Assembly: GCF_016863655.1 (NCBI RefSeq)
Contig: NZ_BOPH01000007.1
Coordinates: 1 to 64,000, forward strand
Origin: Virgisporangium ochraceum
Lineage (GTDB): Bacteria; Actinomycetota; Actinomycetes; Mycobacteriales; Micromonosporaceae
Reading direction: 5' to 3'
Length of the DNA stretch: 64,000 nucleotides
The notes under the pieces were generated by a model, which searched no databases, had not been told where the DNA came from, and saw only the letters and a list, made by a program, of their open reading frames with translations. The first letter of the stretch is position 1; each line of letters begins with the position of its first letter. This document shows positions 45,957 through 54,437 of the stretch, piece after piece. The position numbers and the translations under genes are program-made.

Positions 45957-47207
45957 GTGGGACGACGGCCCAACGGAGCATCGAGCATCTACCAGGGCGG
46001 CGACGGGAACTGGCACGGTCGGGTAACCGTTGGCGTCAAGGACGACGGCACGCCCGACCGGCGACACATCCAACGCAAGACCGAGGCCGAGGTCATCCGC
46101 GCCGTCCGGGAGTTGGAGAAGCAGCGAGACGCGGGCAAGGTCCGCAAGGCCGGTCAGCGTTGGACGGTCGCCAAGTGGCTCACCCACTGGGTCGAGAACA
46201 TCGCGGTTAACGCCGTCCGCGAGAACACGATCTCCGGCTATCGCGTCGCGGTCAATCGGCACCTGGTGCCCGGCATCGGCGCGCACCGGCTGGAACGGCT
46301 GCAACCCGAGCACTTGGAACGCCTATACACGAAGATGCAGGCCAACGGCAGTTCGGCCGGTACAGCGCACCAGGTGCACCGAACCGTGCGGACCGCGCTT
46401 AATGAGGCGGTACGGCGAGGCCACATCACGAGCAACCCCGCGACGCTGGTCAAGGCCCCGCGACTCTCGGAGATGGAGGTCGAGCCGTACACGGTCAAGG
46501 AGGTCGGTCGACTGCTGGCCGAGGCCGGGCAGCGCCGGAATAGCGCGCGGTGGGCAATCGCGCTCGCGCTCGGCCTGCGCCAGGGCGAAGCGCTCGGCCT
46601 GAAGTGGTCCGATATCGACCTCGAAACCGGCACGCTGGTTGTCCGTCGCGCTCGACTACGGCCCCGTTGGCGGCATGGCTGCGACGGGAAATGCGGTCGC
46701 AAGATGGGCGGCCATTGCCCCGCGAGAATCGCCCTTCGGACCGAAACGGCCGACACGAAATCGCGCGCCGGCCGCCGCGCGATCGGTCTTCCGGGCCAAA
46801 TCGTGAGCCTGCTCCGCAAACACCAGGAAATCCAGAACGGCGAGCGGGAGACCGCCGGCCAGCTCTGGCGAGAGGGAGGGTGGGTCTTCACGACGCCGAC
46901 CGGCGAGCCGCTGAACCCGCGGACCGACTACACGGAGTGGAAGAGGCTGCTCAAGGCCGCCGGCATCCGCGACGGGCGCCTACACGACGCCCGGCACACG
47001 GCGGCGACAGTGCTGCTCATCCTCGGCGTCGCCGAACGGGCCGTGATGGGCATCATGGGCTGGTCGAACACCGCGATGGCCGTCCGTTACCAGCACCTCA
47101 CGGCGAAGGTCCGGACGGACATCGCGAAGCAGGTCGACGGGCTGCTCTGGCGCCCGGACGACCTGGGCGACGACGGCCAGGGCGGCGCGCTCGTACCGGT
47201 CACGTAG
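45957..47207 (+). CDS. int: Tyrosine site-specific integrase
   Basis: 416 residues from GTG 45957 with AGGAG seven bases before (ATG 45942 would add five residues). It has an N-terminal arm-binding domain, a core-binding helical domain (WTVAKWLTHWVENIAV) and the catalytic domain: Arg in LALGLRQGEALGLKW, Lys in ETADTKSRAGRRAIGL, HDARH at residue 345, GWSN, and the nucleophile Tyr in AVRYQHLTAKV. A Cys-rich insert (CDGKCGRKMGGHC) sits between Arg and Lys. The gene ends 82 bp from the tRNA, as expected. Confidence 0.95.
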   Translation: MGRRPNGASSIYQGGDGNWHGRVTVGVKDDGTPDRRHIQRKTEAEVIRAVRELEKQRDAGKVRKAGQRWTVAKWLTHWVENIAVNAVRENTISGYRVAVNRHLVPGIGAHRLERLQPEHLERLYTKMQANGSSAGTAHQVHRTVRTALNEAVRRGHITSNPATLVKAPRLSEMEVEPYTVKEVGRLLAEAGQRRNSARWAIALALGLRQGEALGLKWSDIDLETGTLVVRRARLRPRWRHGCDGKCGRKMGGHCPARIALRTETADTKSRAGRRAIGLPGQIVSLLRKHQEIQNGERETAGQLWREGGWVFTTPTGEPLNPRTDYTEWKRLLKAAGIRDGRLHDARHTAATVLLILGVAERAVMGIMGWSNTAMAVRYQHLTAKVRTDIAKQVDGLLWRPDDLGDDGQGGALVPVT

Positions 47208-47216
47208 CGCTCAACT

Positions 47217-47235
47217 GAGACGGAAACTGAGACGG
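47217..47235. repeat. Right copy of GAGACGG arm-type repeat
   Basis: Identical to 32922-32940 and in the same orientation; located between int and the right att site. Confidence 0.65.
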
Positions 47236-47246
47236 CGACAGGAAAC

Positions 47247-47272
47247 GGGCCGGTCCTCATGAGGACCGGCCC
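47247..47272. terminator. 26-bp perfect palindrome between int and tRNA
   Basis: GGGCCGGTCCTCA is followed directly by its reverse complement, giving a 10-bp stem with a 6-base loop. It is probably a bidirectional terminator for int and tRNA-Ser, but may also belong to the attachment region. Confidence 0.65.
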
Positions 47273-47288
47273 GGCATCGCTACTGCTC

Positions 47289-47347
47289 AGAGCGGTGGCG
47301 GCGGGATTTGAACCCGCGGAGGGCTTGCACCCTCACACGCTTTCGAG
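47289..47347. repeat. attR (3' part of tRNA-Ser(CGA))
   Basis: 59-bp perfect copy of 32766-32824. It forms the 3' part of a complete tRNA gene, so integration leaves the tRNA working. Confidence 0.95.
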
Positions 47348-47379
47348 GCGTGCTCCTTAGGCCACTCGGACACACCACC
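47293..47379 (-). tRNA. tRNA-Ser(CGA)
   Basis: 5' GGTGGTG pairs with CGCCACC at the 3' end; the anticodon arm CACGC-CTCGAAA-GCGTG gives anticodon CGA. A long variable arm with GAGGGTGCAAGCCCTC and T-loop GGGTTCAAATCCC confirm serine. CCA is not encoded. Host site of the AICE. Confidence 0.94.
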
Positions 47380-47439
47380 GCCGAGTAGGTTACCGGACCC
47401 GGCCCGTGGGCCGCACCGGGGGCTGGCAGGATCCAGGGC

Positions 47440-48147
47440 ATGAGTACGCATATCGGTGCCGCCCCTGGTGAGATCGCTCCCCGCGTCCTGATGCCGGGGG
47501 ATCCGCTGCGCGCCAAGTGGATCGCGGAGACCTTCCTGACCGACGCGAAGTGCTACTCCACGGTGCGGAACATGTTCGGGTTCACCGGCACCTACAACGG
47601 CGTGCCGGTGTCGGTGCAGGGGTCGGGCATGGGTATGCCGTCGGCATCGATCTACGCGCACGAGCTGATCAACGAGTACGGGGTCACGACGCTGATCCGC
47701 GTGGGCACGTGCGGTGCCCTCACCGCCGACCTCAACCTGCGCGACGTCATCGCCGCCAGCGGGTCGAGCACCGACTCGAACATGAACCGGTTCCGGTTCG
47801 ACGGGCTGATCGACTACGCGCCCGTGGCCGACTTCGGACTGCTCCGCACAGCCGTGGACAAGGCCGAGGCCAGGAACATCGCGATGACCGTCGGTCCCAT
47901 CCTCGCCGCCGACGCGTTCTACACCGACCGGCCCGACCTGTACGACCGGCTGGCCGAGTACGGCGTGCTCGCCGTCGAGATGGAGTCGGCGGCCCTCTAC
48001 ACGATCGCCGCCCGGTACAAGGCGAAGGCTCTCACCCTGTTGACGGTCAGCGACAACCTGAAGACCGGCGAAGCGTCCAGCGCACAGGAGCGGCAGGAGA
48101 CGTTCGCGCAGATGGTCGAGGTCGCGCTGGACACGGCGATCGCGTAG
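47440..48147 (+). CDS. deoD: Purine-nucleoside phosphorylase, DeoD type
   Basis: 235 residues from ATG 47440. It splits purine nucleosides with phosphate in salvage. [20 protein letters not shown] at the start, [17 protein letters not shown] near residue 90, [19 protein letters not shown] with the ribose-binding Glu, and [10 protein letters not shown] with the purine-contacting Asp near residue 205. Normal length for the hexameric class. Confidence 0.97.
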   Translation: MSTHIGAAPGEIAPRVLMPGDPLRAKWIAETFLTDAKCYSTVRNMFGFTGTYNGVPVSVQGSGMGMPSASIYAHELINEYGVTTLIRVGTCGALTADLNLRDVIAASGSSTDSNMNRFRFDGLIDYAPVADFGLLRTAVDKAEARNIAMTVGPILAADAFYTDRPDLYDRLAEYGVLAVEMESAALYTIAARYKAKALTLLTVSDNLKTGEASSAQERQETFAQMVEVALDTAIA

Positions 48148-48151
48148 AGAA

Positions 48152-49333
48152 CTAGACTGCCAGCGCCTCCGTCGGTGACAGCCGGGCCGCCCGCATCGCC
48201 GGGTAGAGCCCGGCCACGCCGCCGATCACGAGCGTCGCGAGGGCGCCACCGGCAGACGCCCACAGCGGCACCACGGTCGGCCACCCCTGCATGAGCGCGT
48301 ACGTGCCCGTCACCAGCACACCGACGAACACCCCGCCGAGCCCGCCGAGCAGCGACAGCAGCAGCGACTCGGCCAGGAACTGCGTGCGGACCTGTCCCCG
48401 GGTGGCGCCGAGCGACCGGCGCAGCCCGATCTCGGCCCGCCGTTCCAGCACCGAGATCACCATCGTGTTCGCCACGCCGACGCCGCCGACGAGCAGCGCC
48501 ACCGCCCCGAGGCCGAGCAGCAGCCCGGTGAACGCGTCGTCGGTCACCTTCGCCGCGGTCAGCGCGTCCGACGGCCGGGACACCTTCACCTCCGACGGCG
48601 CCGACGGGTTCGCGGTCGCGCCGAGCACCGCCTGCACGTCGGTCACGTAGGCGGGGTCGGTGCGGGTGTAGACGGTCGTCGGGTGGCCGTCGAAGCCCAG
48701 GAACTCCGACGCGCCGGTCCACCCGACGAGCACCGCGCTGTCGAGCTCGCGGGCCAGCGGCACCGGCGCCAGGACGCCGACGACGGTGCACCACACCCCA
48801 CCGACCAGCACCTGCTGGTCGGGGCCGGCGGCGGCGACGCCGAGCCGCGCGGCGGCCGCCGATCCGAGCACCACCGCGGGGTACCGCGACGAGGCGGAGT
48901 TCAGCCAGGTGCCGTTGGCCACCGTGGCGCCGACCACGGACAGCAGGTCCAGCCGTGCCGCGTACACCGCGATCCCGTTCGTCTGTGCCGTCGGGATGCG
49001 GTCGTTGCGGTACGCGTTCGCGTCCGACAGCCGCCCGACGGCCGACACCGACTCGACCGGCCCGATGCGTCCGATCATGTCCACGGCTTCCAGGGGCAGC
49101 GCCGAGTCCTCGCCGAACATGGTCTGTCCGGGCGCCACCGTGAGCAGGTTCGTGCCCAGCGCGTCCAGTTGTCGTTGCACCTCGGCGCGTGACGACGACG
49201 AGATCCCGACCACCGACACCATCGCCGCGATCCCGATCGCGATGCCGAGCGCCGACAGGAACACGCGTAGCGGCCGGGTCCGCAGCCCGACCCCGCCGAC
49301 GCGGAGCACGTCGGCGAACGACAGCCGGTTCAC
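48152..49333 (-). CDS. MacB/FtsX-type ABC permease
   Basis: 393 residues from GTG 49333, overlapping the ATPase stop as GTGA. A first helix near residue 25 ([21 protein letters not shown]), a large extracytoplasmic MacB-like domain, then three helices at the C-terminus ([64 protein letters not shown]). With the ATPase it couples ATP use to substrate export or signalling through the adaptor. Last gene of a four-gene operon. Confidence 0.93.
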   Translation of the reverse strand: MNRLSFADVLRVGGVGLRTRPLRVFLSALGIAIGIAAMVSVVGISSSSRAEVQRQLDALGTNLLTVAPGQTMFGEDSALPLEAVDMIGRIGPVESVSAVGRLSDANAYRNDRIPTAQTNGIAVYAARLDLLSVVGATVANGTWLNSASSRYPAVVLGSAAAARLGVAAAGPDQQVLVGGVWCTVVGVLAPVPLARELDSAVLVGWTGASEFLGFDGHPTTVYTRTDPAYVTDVQAVLGATANPSAPSEVKVSRPSDALTAAKVTDDAFTGLLLGLGAVALLVGGVGVANTMVISVLERRAEIGLRRSLGATRGQVRTQFLAESLLLSLLGGLGGVFVGVLVTGTYALMQGWPTVVPLWASAGGALATLVIGGVAGLYPAMRAARLSPTEALAV

Positions 49334-49980
49334 AGGACGCACCCGTCGCGCATCGACACCTGCCGCGGAAGGCTGTCGGCGATCTCGCGGTCGTGGGTGA
49401 TGACCACCACCGTGGTTCCGGCGGCGTTCAGGTCGCGCAGCAGGTCCATCACGCCGCCGCCGGAGGCCGTGTCGAGGTTTCCGGTCGGCTCGTCGGCGAG
49501 CAGCAGCGCGGGGTCGCCGACGACCGCCCGCGCGATCGCCACCCGCTGCTTCTCGCCGCCCGACAGTTCGTGCGGCCGGTGCCGCAGCCGGTGTCCGAGG
49601 CCGACCCGTTCGAGCGCCGCCGTGGCACGGCGCCGTCGTTCGGTGCGGCGCACGCCGGCGTAGAGCAGGCCGTCGGCCACGTTGTCGAGAGCGTCGGTTC
49701 CGGCCGCGAGGTGGAACTGTTGAAAGACAAAACCGATAGTGGACGCGCGGAGCGCCGACAGCCGACGGTCGATCATTCGGCCGACGTCGTGACCGGCGAT
49801 GAGCACGGTGCCGCCGGTGGGCCGGTCGAGCGTCCCGATGACGTGCAGCATCGTCGACTTGCCCGACCCCGACGGTCCGACGATCGCGACCAGCTCGCCC
49901 GCGTCGACGGTCAGTGAGACGCCGCGCAGCGCCTCGACTCCGCCCGGGTAGACCTTCGTGACGTCCTTCAGCTCGATCAC
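49330..49980 (-). CDS. MacB-type ABC ATPase (LolD-like)
   Basis: 216 residues from GTG 49980, overlapping the adaptor stop as GTGA. Walker [20 protein letters not shown]-loop FVFQQFHL, signature [16 protein letters not shown], Walker [14 protein letters not shown]-loop VVITHDREI. Short length typical of the MacB/LolD group. Confidence 0.95.
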   Translation of the reverse strand: MIELKDVTKVYPGGVEALRGVSLTVDAGELVAIVGPSGSGKSTMLHVIGTLDRPTGGTVLIAGHDVGRMIDRRLSALRASTIGFVFQQFHLAAGTDALDNVADGLLYAGVRRTERRRRATAALERVGLGHRLRHRPHELSGGEKQRVAIARAVVGDPALLLADEPTGNLDTASGGGVMDLLRDLNAAGTTVVVITHDREIADSLPRQVSMRDGCVL

Positions 49981-51035
49981 GATGGCATCCCCACGGTCAT
50001 GCCCTCGGCGATACCGTCGCCGGTGATCTCGACCTTGCCGCCGGAGAACAGCCCGGTCTCGACCCGCACGATGCGCGTGCTGCCGTCGGCCTCGATCACC
50101 TGGACGCCGTAGCCGCCCTCGGCGAGCGCGAGCAGTGCGGCGACCGGCACGGCGAGCACGTTCTTCCGTTCGGACACCGTGAACGTGACGTCGACGGTGG
50201 CCCGGTCGAAGCCGGCGATGGACTTCTGGTCGGCTTCGGCCAGCGCGACGGTCACCTCGATGTCGGTGCTCGCCTCGTTGTTGCCCGACGCCGGCGTGAT
50301 CACCGTGGCGACGGCGCTGATGGTGCCGTTCGCGGTCTTGCCGTCGGGCAGTTCGACCGTCACCGCCGCGCCTTTGACCGCGAGCCGCTGGTCGGCGACG
50401 TCGAGCGTCACGGTGACGACGCGGCTGGTGCCGCTGATGGTGAGCAGGTTCCCCTGCGCGCTGCCACCGACGGCCGCCTCGACGCCGCTGACCCGCACCA
50501 CCGTGGAGGCGAACACGACCCGGCCGAGCTCGACGGTGCCGGTCTCCTCGAGCCCGAGGTCCTCCTGCCATTCCCGCACGGCGGCGGCCGTCGACGAGGT
50601 GTACTCCTCGTCGACGGTGAACCCGTCGTATCCGAGGGCGGCGAGTTCCGACTCGAACTGTTTGACGTCGGCGCCTTCGAGGCCCGACCGCAGTTCCCGG
50701 TAGGCGGGCAGGGTGCCGTACAGGAGGACGACCGGCGTGTTGTCGACCCGGTAGACGGTGTGGCCCCGCTGCAGCACCGTGCCGGTCTCGGGCAGCCAGG
50801 TGACGGTGCCGTTGATCCGTCCGGCGACGGCGTAGTCGGTGCCGTGGCCGAGGGTCCCGTCGACCTCTTTCCGGTCGTAGAGCGTGGTGCGGCCGATCGT
50901 CGCCGTTCCGGGCGGCTTTGCCGCGCTCTTCGGGGTCCCCTCGTTTCCACCCCCGAACCCGAACGCGGCCGCGGACGCCGCCCCCACGACGGCGACCGCC
51001 GCCACGACCGCGACCGCCACGCGCCCGAGCCTCAC
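49977..51035 (-). CDS. Efflux adaptor protein (HlyD/RND-type) with peptidoglycan-binding segment
   Basis: 352 residues from GTG 51035. N-terminal signal anchor ([20 protein letters not shown]), lipoyl-like beta parts, and a peptidoglycan-binding-like stretch ([23 protein letters not shown]...[11 protein letters not shown], shown in two parts) around residues 125-170. The C-terminal beta-barrel ends with [20 protein letters not shown]. It links the MacB pair to the cell wall or partner proteins in a Gram-positive. Confidence 0.88.
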   Translation of the reverse strand: MRLGRVAVAVVAAVAVVGAASAAAFGFGGGNEGTPKSAAKPPGTATIGRTTLYDRKEVDGTLGHGTDYAVAGRINGTVTWLPETGTVLQRGHTVYRVDNTPVVLLYGTLPAYRELRSGLEGADVKQFESELAALGYDGFTVDEEYTSSTAAAVREWQEDLGLEETGTVELGRVVFASTVVRVSGVEAAVGGSAQGNLLTISGTSRVVTVTLDVADQRLAVKGAAVTVELPDGKTANGTISAVATVITPASGNNEASTDIEVTVALAEADQKSIAGFDRATVDVTFTVSERKNVLAVPVAALLALAEGGYGVQVIEADGSTRIVRVETGLFSGGKVEITGDGIAEGMTVGMPS

Positions 51036-51604
51036 GAGCCACCGCCCGTCTGCTTCTGGCCGCCGTCGCCGGGCCGCGTGGGCATGTACTGCTCACACTT
51101 GGCGTGGGCGTCCTTCCACTTCTGGCTCTCCGGGTCCATGTCCCCGTTCTGGTCGCCCTCGATGCGGATGCCGCCTTCGGGCTGCGGGTCGGGGAAGTCG
51201 GGGTAGCCGTTCTCCCGCATGCACTGGGAGAACTTGCGCATCTTCTCGAGGTCTTCGTCGCTGAGCTTCGGCGGTTCACCGCCGTTGGGGAGGTGCTGCT
51301 TGCACTTCTCGTGTGCGGCCTGCATCTTCTCCCGGTCGACGGGTTCGGCGTCGCCCTTCGGCATGCCGAAGCTGACCCTGCCCTCGCCGTCGACCTGTGG
51401 ATCGGGCATGTCGATGCCGTTGTCGCGCATGCACTGGGCGAACTTCGCGGTCTGCGCGGCGAGGTCGCCTTCGGACTGCGTTCCGGTGGTGGCCGAGGCC
51501 TTGCCGTCGCCGGCGGAAGCTACGCCTTCACCGTTGTTGTTCTCGCCGGCGCAGCCGGTGAGAAGCAGGAGGATGGCGGCGAGCGCCAATAGCGGTCGTC
51601 TCAT
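51032..51604 (-). CDS. Lipoprotein with duplicated QCM motif
   Basis: 190 residues from ATG 51604. Lipobox LTGC at residues 15-18 after a hydrophobic signal. Two similar units follow: [17 protein letters not shown] near residue 55 and [18 protein letters not shown] near residue 124, each followed by a second Cys in EKCKQHLP or AKCEQYMP. The pattern suggests two disulphide-bearing repeats. Lipoproteins of this layout are often found before MacB-adaptor operons in actinomycetes; the role is unknown. Overlaps the adaptor by four bases. Confidence 0.82.
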   Translation of the reverse strand: MRRPLLALAAILLLLTGCAGENNNGEGVASAGDGKASATTGTQSEGDLAAQTAKFAQCMRDNGIDMPDPQVDGEGRVSFGMPKGDAEPVDREKMQAAHEKCKQHLPNGGEPPKLSDEDLEKMRKFSQCMRENGYPDFPDPQPEGGIRIEGDQNGDMDPESQKWKDAHAKCEQYMPTRPGDGGQKQTGGGS

Positions 51605-51749
51605 GGTGGCGATTCCACGCGCCCGGCCATAAGACGGCCGTCAGCATCCGCTGGATGCAGGTGGCGCCGGCGGGCCATCCGACACGATTGAGCCGAGCCA
51701 TCCCCGGGGCGACCCACCCCACGAACAACCCGGCCCGACTTCCGGCGTA

Positions 51750-51947
51750 CTACGAGGTGAACCGGTCCTTCCTGATGGCGTCTGTGAATGTGCTCCAGGA
51801 CGCTGCCGTGAACCTCAGAACCGGCCCTTCGGGGGTCTTCGAATCTCTAACCAGTACCGCTCCTTTCCCGTCCAGAGCCGCCTCCACGCACGACCCCGAC
51901 TCGCACCGCGAACTTCGACGCCACTCCGGCTCAGATAAAGACGTCAC
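51750..51947 (-). CDS. DUF397 protein
   Basis: 65 residues from GTG 51947 with GAGGAG seven bases before; longer frame to 52145 rejected. LSEPEWRRSSRCESGSCVEAAL and VLVRDSKTPEGPVLRFTAASWSTF are the DUF397 signature. Such proteins pair with XRE regulators of the Scr1 type, like the one at 52860 here, as antitoxin-like or regulatory partners. Confidence 0.88.
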   Translation of the reverse strand: MTSLSEPEWRRSSRCESGSCVEAALDGKGAVLVRDSKTPEGPVLRFTAASWSTFTDAIRKDRFTS

Positions 51948-52023
51948 GTGCGAACTCCTCACCCTGGTCCCCACCCAGCTGTCACGACCTCCGATGCCCG
52001 ACCGACAGATTGTTTTCAGCGCC

Positions 52024-52068
52024 GGCAACCCGCCCTGCCGTACCGCTATCAGCGGTACGGCGGTTGCC
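52024..52068. repeat. Interrupted hairpin GGCAACC/GCCGTACCGCT
   Basis: GCCGTACCGCT-ATC-AGCGGTACGGC is a perfect 11-bp stem with a 3-base loop; outside it GGCAACC and GGTTGCC also pair, with a 6-base bulge. It could end transcription of the DUF397 gene's upstream region or be a regulator site. Confidence 0.75.
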
Positions 52069-52226
52069 GACGTTAAAAACGGTAGCAAGTCCGATGAGTT
52101 TGTGGTTATCACTTCTGCACCACGCGCCCCATCGGTCCTGAACATGGCGCATGCCTAGTCAAATCAGACAGGCCAACCGCCAGGTATCACATCGACATAC
52201 GTCGCCGTCGGCATCTAATTGCCGCA

Positions 52227-52244
52227 ATCTGCGGTACCGCAGAT
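52227..52244. promoter_or_regulatory. 18-bp perfect palindrome ATCTGCGGTACCGCAGAT
   Basis: Perfectly symmetric, 103 bp before the DUF6232-like start. Shares GCGGTAC with the hairpin at 52024-52068. Operator candidate, perhaps for the XRE regulator. Confidence 0.65.
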
Positions 52245-52346
52245 CGAAGTATGGCGATCACGCAAAGTGGCCGTCACACTACGCAGAAAGGGAGCCACAT
52301 CCATTGGCGATCTTAGCTCTTTCCCTGCTGATCCCTGGGAGCCATC

Positions 52347-52772
52347 ATGCGAACTCTCTACCGAGACGAGTCGGTCCACGTCACGGATCGAACGTTCAGC
52401 ACCAGTGGTCGCGTTTCATCGTGCACGGAGATCACGAAATTGGATCATGTATATGTGGTCCGGGTACGGACCGCGTCCGGCATGCCGGTTCTCAGGCAGG
52501 TGTGGCCAGCCGCGGTCGCCGCCGGCGCCCTGATCGCGAGTGGAGCGTACGGCATGCACCACGGCGCACCGCCCCCGTTGTTCACCCTGCTCACGGCCCT
52601 GCTTACGGCAAATGTGGTGCTGACCATCTGCCGGCGGCGTGTCCGGCCGACGAACGAACTCTGGGCAGTGGTGGGCGACAAGCACGTTTGCATGTACCGG
52701 ACAACCAACATTCAGGTGTTCGGGCAGGTCCGTCGAGCGGTCATTCGCGCGAGGGAAGCACAGCGACCCTGA
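52347..52772 (+). CDS. DUF6232-like small membrane protein
   Basis: 141 residues from ATG 52347. MRTLYRDESVHVTDRTFST begins a beta-rich N-terminal part, then two helices (WPAAVAAGALIASGAYGMH; LFTLLTALLTANVVLTICR) and a cytosolic C-terminal beta part. Such proteins (DUF6232) occur in many actinomycetes, often near DUF397/XRE genes. Role unknown. Confidence 0.75.
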   Translation: MRTLYRDESVHVTDRTFSTSGRVSSCTEITKLDHVYVVRVRTASGMPVLRQVWPAAVAAGALIASGAYGMHHGAPPPLFTLLTALLTANVVLTICRRRVRPTNELWAVVGDKHVCMYRTTNIQVFGQVRRAVIRAREAQRP

Positions 52773-52859
52773 TTTAACAAGATGGACCGCGCGGCGACCC
52801 AGCGGTAACCTTTCATTGCAGCCGTACCTCAGTTAGCCGAACAGCTACCGGAGGGCTAC

Positions 52860-53738
52860 ATGTCGATCCAAGCACCGGCGGTAGCGCGACGTCGGCTCCG
52901 CTTGGCTCTTCGAAGACTCCGGGAAACGAAGGGCATGACGCAGGGTGAGGTCGCCAGCAAACTGGAATGGTCGCTGTCCAAGGTGAACCGGATCGAGATC
53001 GGCGACGTGACGGTCTCCAACACCGATCTCCAGGCTCTGCTCCGCCTCTTCGAGGTCGACGATCAAAACGCGATAGAAACGCTCTCGGGTCACTGCCGGA
53101 GTGCCCGCCAACGCGGGTGGTGGGACGAGCCGGCGTACCGGAGTCTGCTCCGCCCCACGACCATCGAACTCATGCAGTTCCAGAGTCAGGCTGCGACCAT
53201 CTTCTCGTTTCACTCGGCGATCTTTCCCGGTGTGATTCAAACCCGGGCCTACGCCGAACACGTTCTCGCTTTCTGGGCCGGCGAGCTCTCCGACGAGGAG
53301 CGCGCCGCCAGGTTGGACGTGCGAATGAAGTGGCGGACGCATGTCTTCTCGCAGCCGCGCCCACCGCGCCACGTCCTCGTGGTCGACGAGTCGATCGTGG
53401 GCCGCGAGGTGGGCGGGCCGCACGTGATGATCGGCCAACTGCGGGAACTGCTGCCGAGTGGTCACGATCCCAACATCGACGTGCGGGTCCTTCCGTTGCG
53501 CGAGACCGCTTTCCTCGCGGCCGCCGCGCCTTTCATGCTGGTCGAGATGGGCGACGGCGACGCGATCCTGTACCGCGAGTCGTACCTGTCCGACGAGCTC
53601 GTCGACCATCCCGCGGTCATCAAGCGGTACCGGGAGGTCGTGGAACAGGTCCTCGACACGGCCCTCAGCGTCGAGGCGTCGGCTCGGCTCATCGAGGCGT
53701 GCGTCGCCGCTCTCGTCTCCTCGCTGGACCGGCGCTGA
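52860..53738 (+). CDS. XRE regulator with Scr1/DUF5753 domain
   Basis: 292 residues from ATG 52860 with GGAGGG upstream. The helix-turn-helix is LRRLRETKGMTQGEVASKLEWSLSKVNRIEIG. The following 200 residues (FQSQAATIFSFHSAIFPGVIQTRAYAEHVL; MLVEMGDGDAILYRES) are the DUF5753/Scr1 domain. Proteins of this kind are paired with DUF397 and act in development or as toxin-antitoxin-like modules in Streptomyces and relatives. Confidence 0.93.
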   Translation: MSIQAPAVARRRLRLALRRLRETKGMTQGEVASKLEWSLSKVNRIEIGDVTVSNTDLQALLRLFEVDDQNAIETLSGHCRSARQRGWWDEPAYRSLLRPTTIELMQFQSQAATIFSFHSAIFPGVIQTRAYAEHVLAFWAGELSDEERAARLDVRMKWRTHVFSQPRPPRHVLVVDESIVGREVGGPHVMIGQLRELLPSGHDPNIDVRVLPLRETAFLAAAAPFMLVEMGDGDAILYRESYLSDELVDHPAVIKRYREVVEQVLDTALSVEASARLIEACVAALVSSLDRR

Positions 53739-53780
53739 GCTTTACCCCGTTCTTACGGCTCGGGAGGGCAGTATTGGGCC

Positions 53781-54437
53781 GTGCGGGTGCTGGTGGTGGA
53801 GGACGAACGCCTCTTGGCCGACGCGATCGCGGAGGGCCTTCGTCGGGAGTCCCTCGCCGTCGACGTCGCGTATGACGGGGATGCGGCCCTCGAACGCATC
53901 GGGGTGAACGACTACGACGTCGTCGTGCTCGATCGGGATCTTCCGCACGTGCACGGTGACGACGTCTGTCGCGCCGTCGTCGACGCGGGTGCCACGGCGC
54001 GGGTGCTCATGCTCACGGCCGCGAGCGGGATCCGGGACCGCGTCGACGGGCTGGGCATCGGGGCCGACGACTACCTCGGCAAGCCGTTCGCGTTCGCCGA
54101 GCTCGTGGCGCGCGTGCGCGCCCTGGGACGGCGGGCCCGCCCGGCGGCGCCGCCCGTGCTCACCAGGGCCGGCGTGCGGCTCGATCCCGCCCGGCGGGAG
54201 GTGCGGCGCGACGACCGGCCGGTCGCGTTGTCACGCAAGGAGTTCGGCGTGCTGGAAGAACTGCTGCGGGCCGATGGCGCGGTGGTGAGCGCGGAGCATC
54301 TGTTGGAGAAGGTGTGGGACGAGAACATCGATCCGTTCACGAACGTCGTCCGGGTCACGATGATGACGCTGCGCCGCAAGCTCGGAGAACCCGGGTTGAT
54401 CGACACCGTGCCCGGGTCGGGTTACCGGCTCCGGTAA
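53781..54437 (+). CDS. OmpR/PhoB-type response regulator
   Basis: 218 residues from GTG 53781. Receiver with EDE at residues 7-9, phospho-Asp in DYDVVVLDRDLPHVHG, and Lys in DDYLGKPFAFAELV. The C-terminal winged helix (LSRKEFGVLEELL...NVVRVTMMTLRRKL, in two parts) is typical. Paired with the following kinase. Confidence 0.95.
   Translation: MRVLVVEDERLLADAIAEGLRRESLAVDVAYDGDAALERIGVNDYDVVVLDRDLPHVHGDDVCRAVVDAGATARVLMLTAASGIRDRVDGLGIGADDYLGKPFAFAELVARVRALGRRARPAAPPVLTRAGVRLDPARREVRRDDRPVALSRKEFGVLEELLRADGAVVSAEHLLEKVWDENIDPFTNVVRVTMMTLRRKLGEPGLIDTVPGSGYRLR

Larger units (their letters stand above)
32766..47347. mobile_element. Actinomycete integrative and conjugative element in tRNA-Ser(CGA)
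   Basis: 59-bp perfect direct repeats at 32766-32824 and 47289-47347 bound about 14.5 kb. The right copy completes a serine tRNA gene. Inside are int, xis, a prim-pol/ATPase replication pair, an FtsK-type Tra and a GntR/NUDIX/XRE control module, the defining AICE set. No relaxase is seen, so transfer would be of double-stranded DNA by the Tra pump. The left end carries a cargo cassette with lower GC. All core genes look intact. Confidence 0.93.
51948..52346. other. Intergenic region with strong palindromes
   Basis: About 400 bp between DUF397 and the DUF6232-like gene. It contains a long interrupted hairpin at 52024-52068 and a perfect 18-bp palindrome at 52227-52244. GC content is lower than around it. 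No credible gene was seen. Confidence 0.7.

Noticed and set aside
51948..52145. Longer N-terminus of the DUF397 protein
   Set aside because: The family is 60-70 residues and GTG 51947 has a good ribosome site; the extension covers the region with hairpins.
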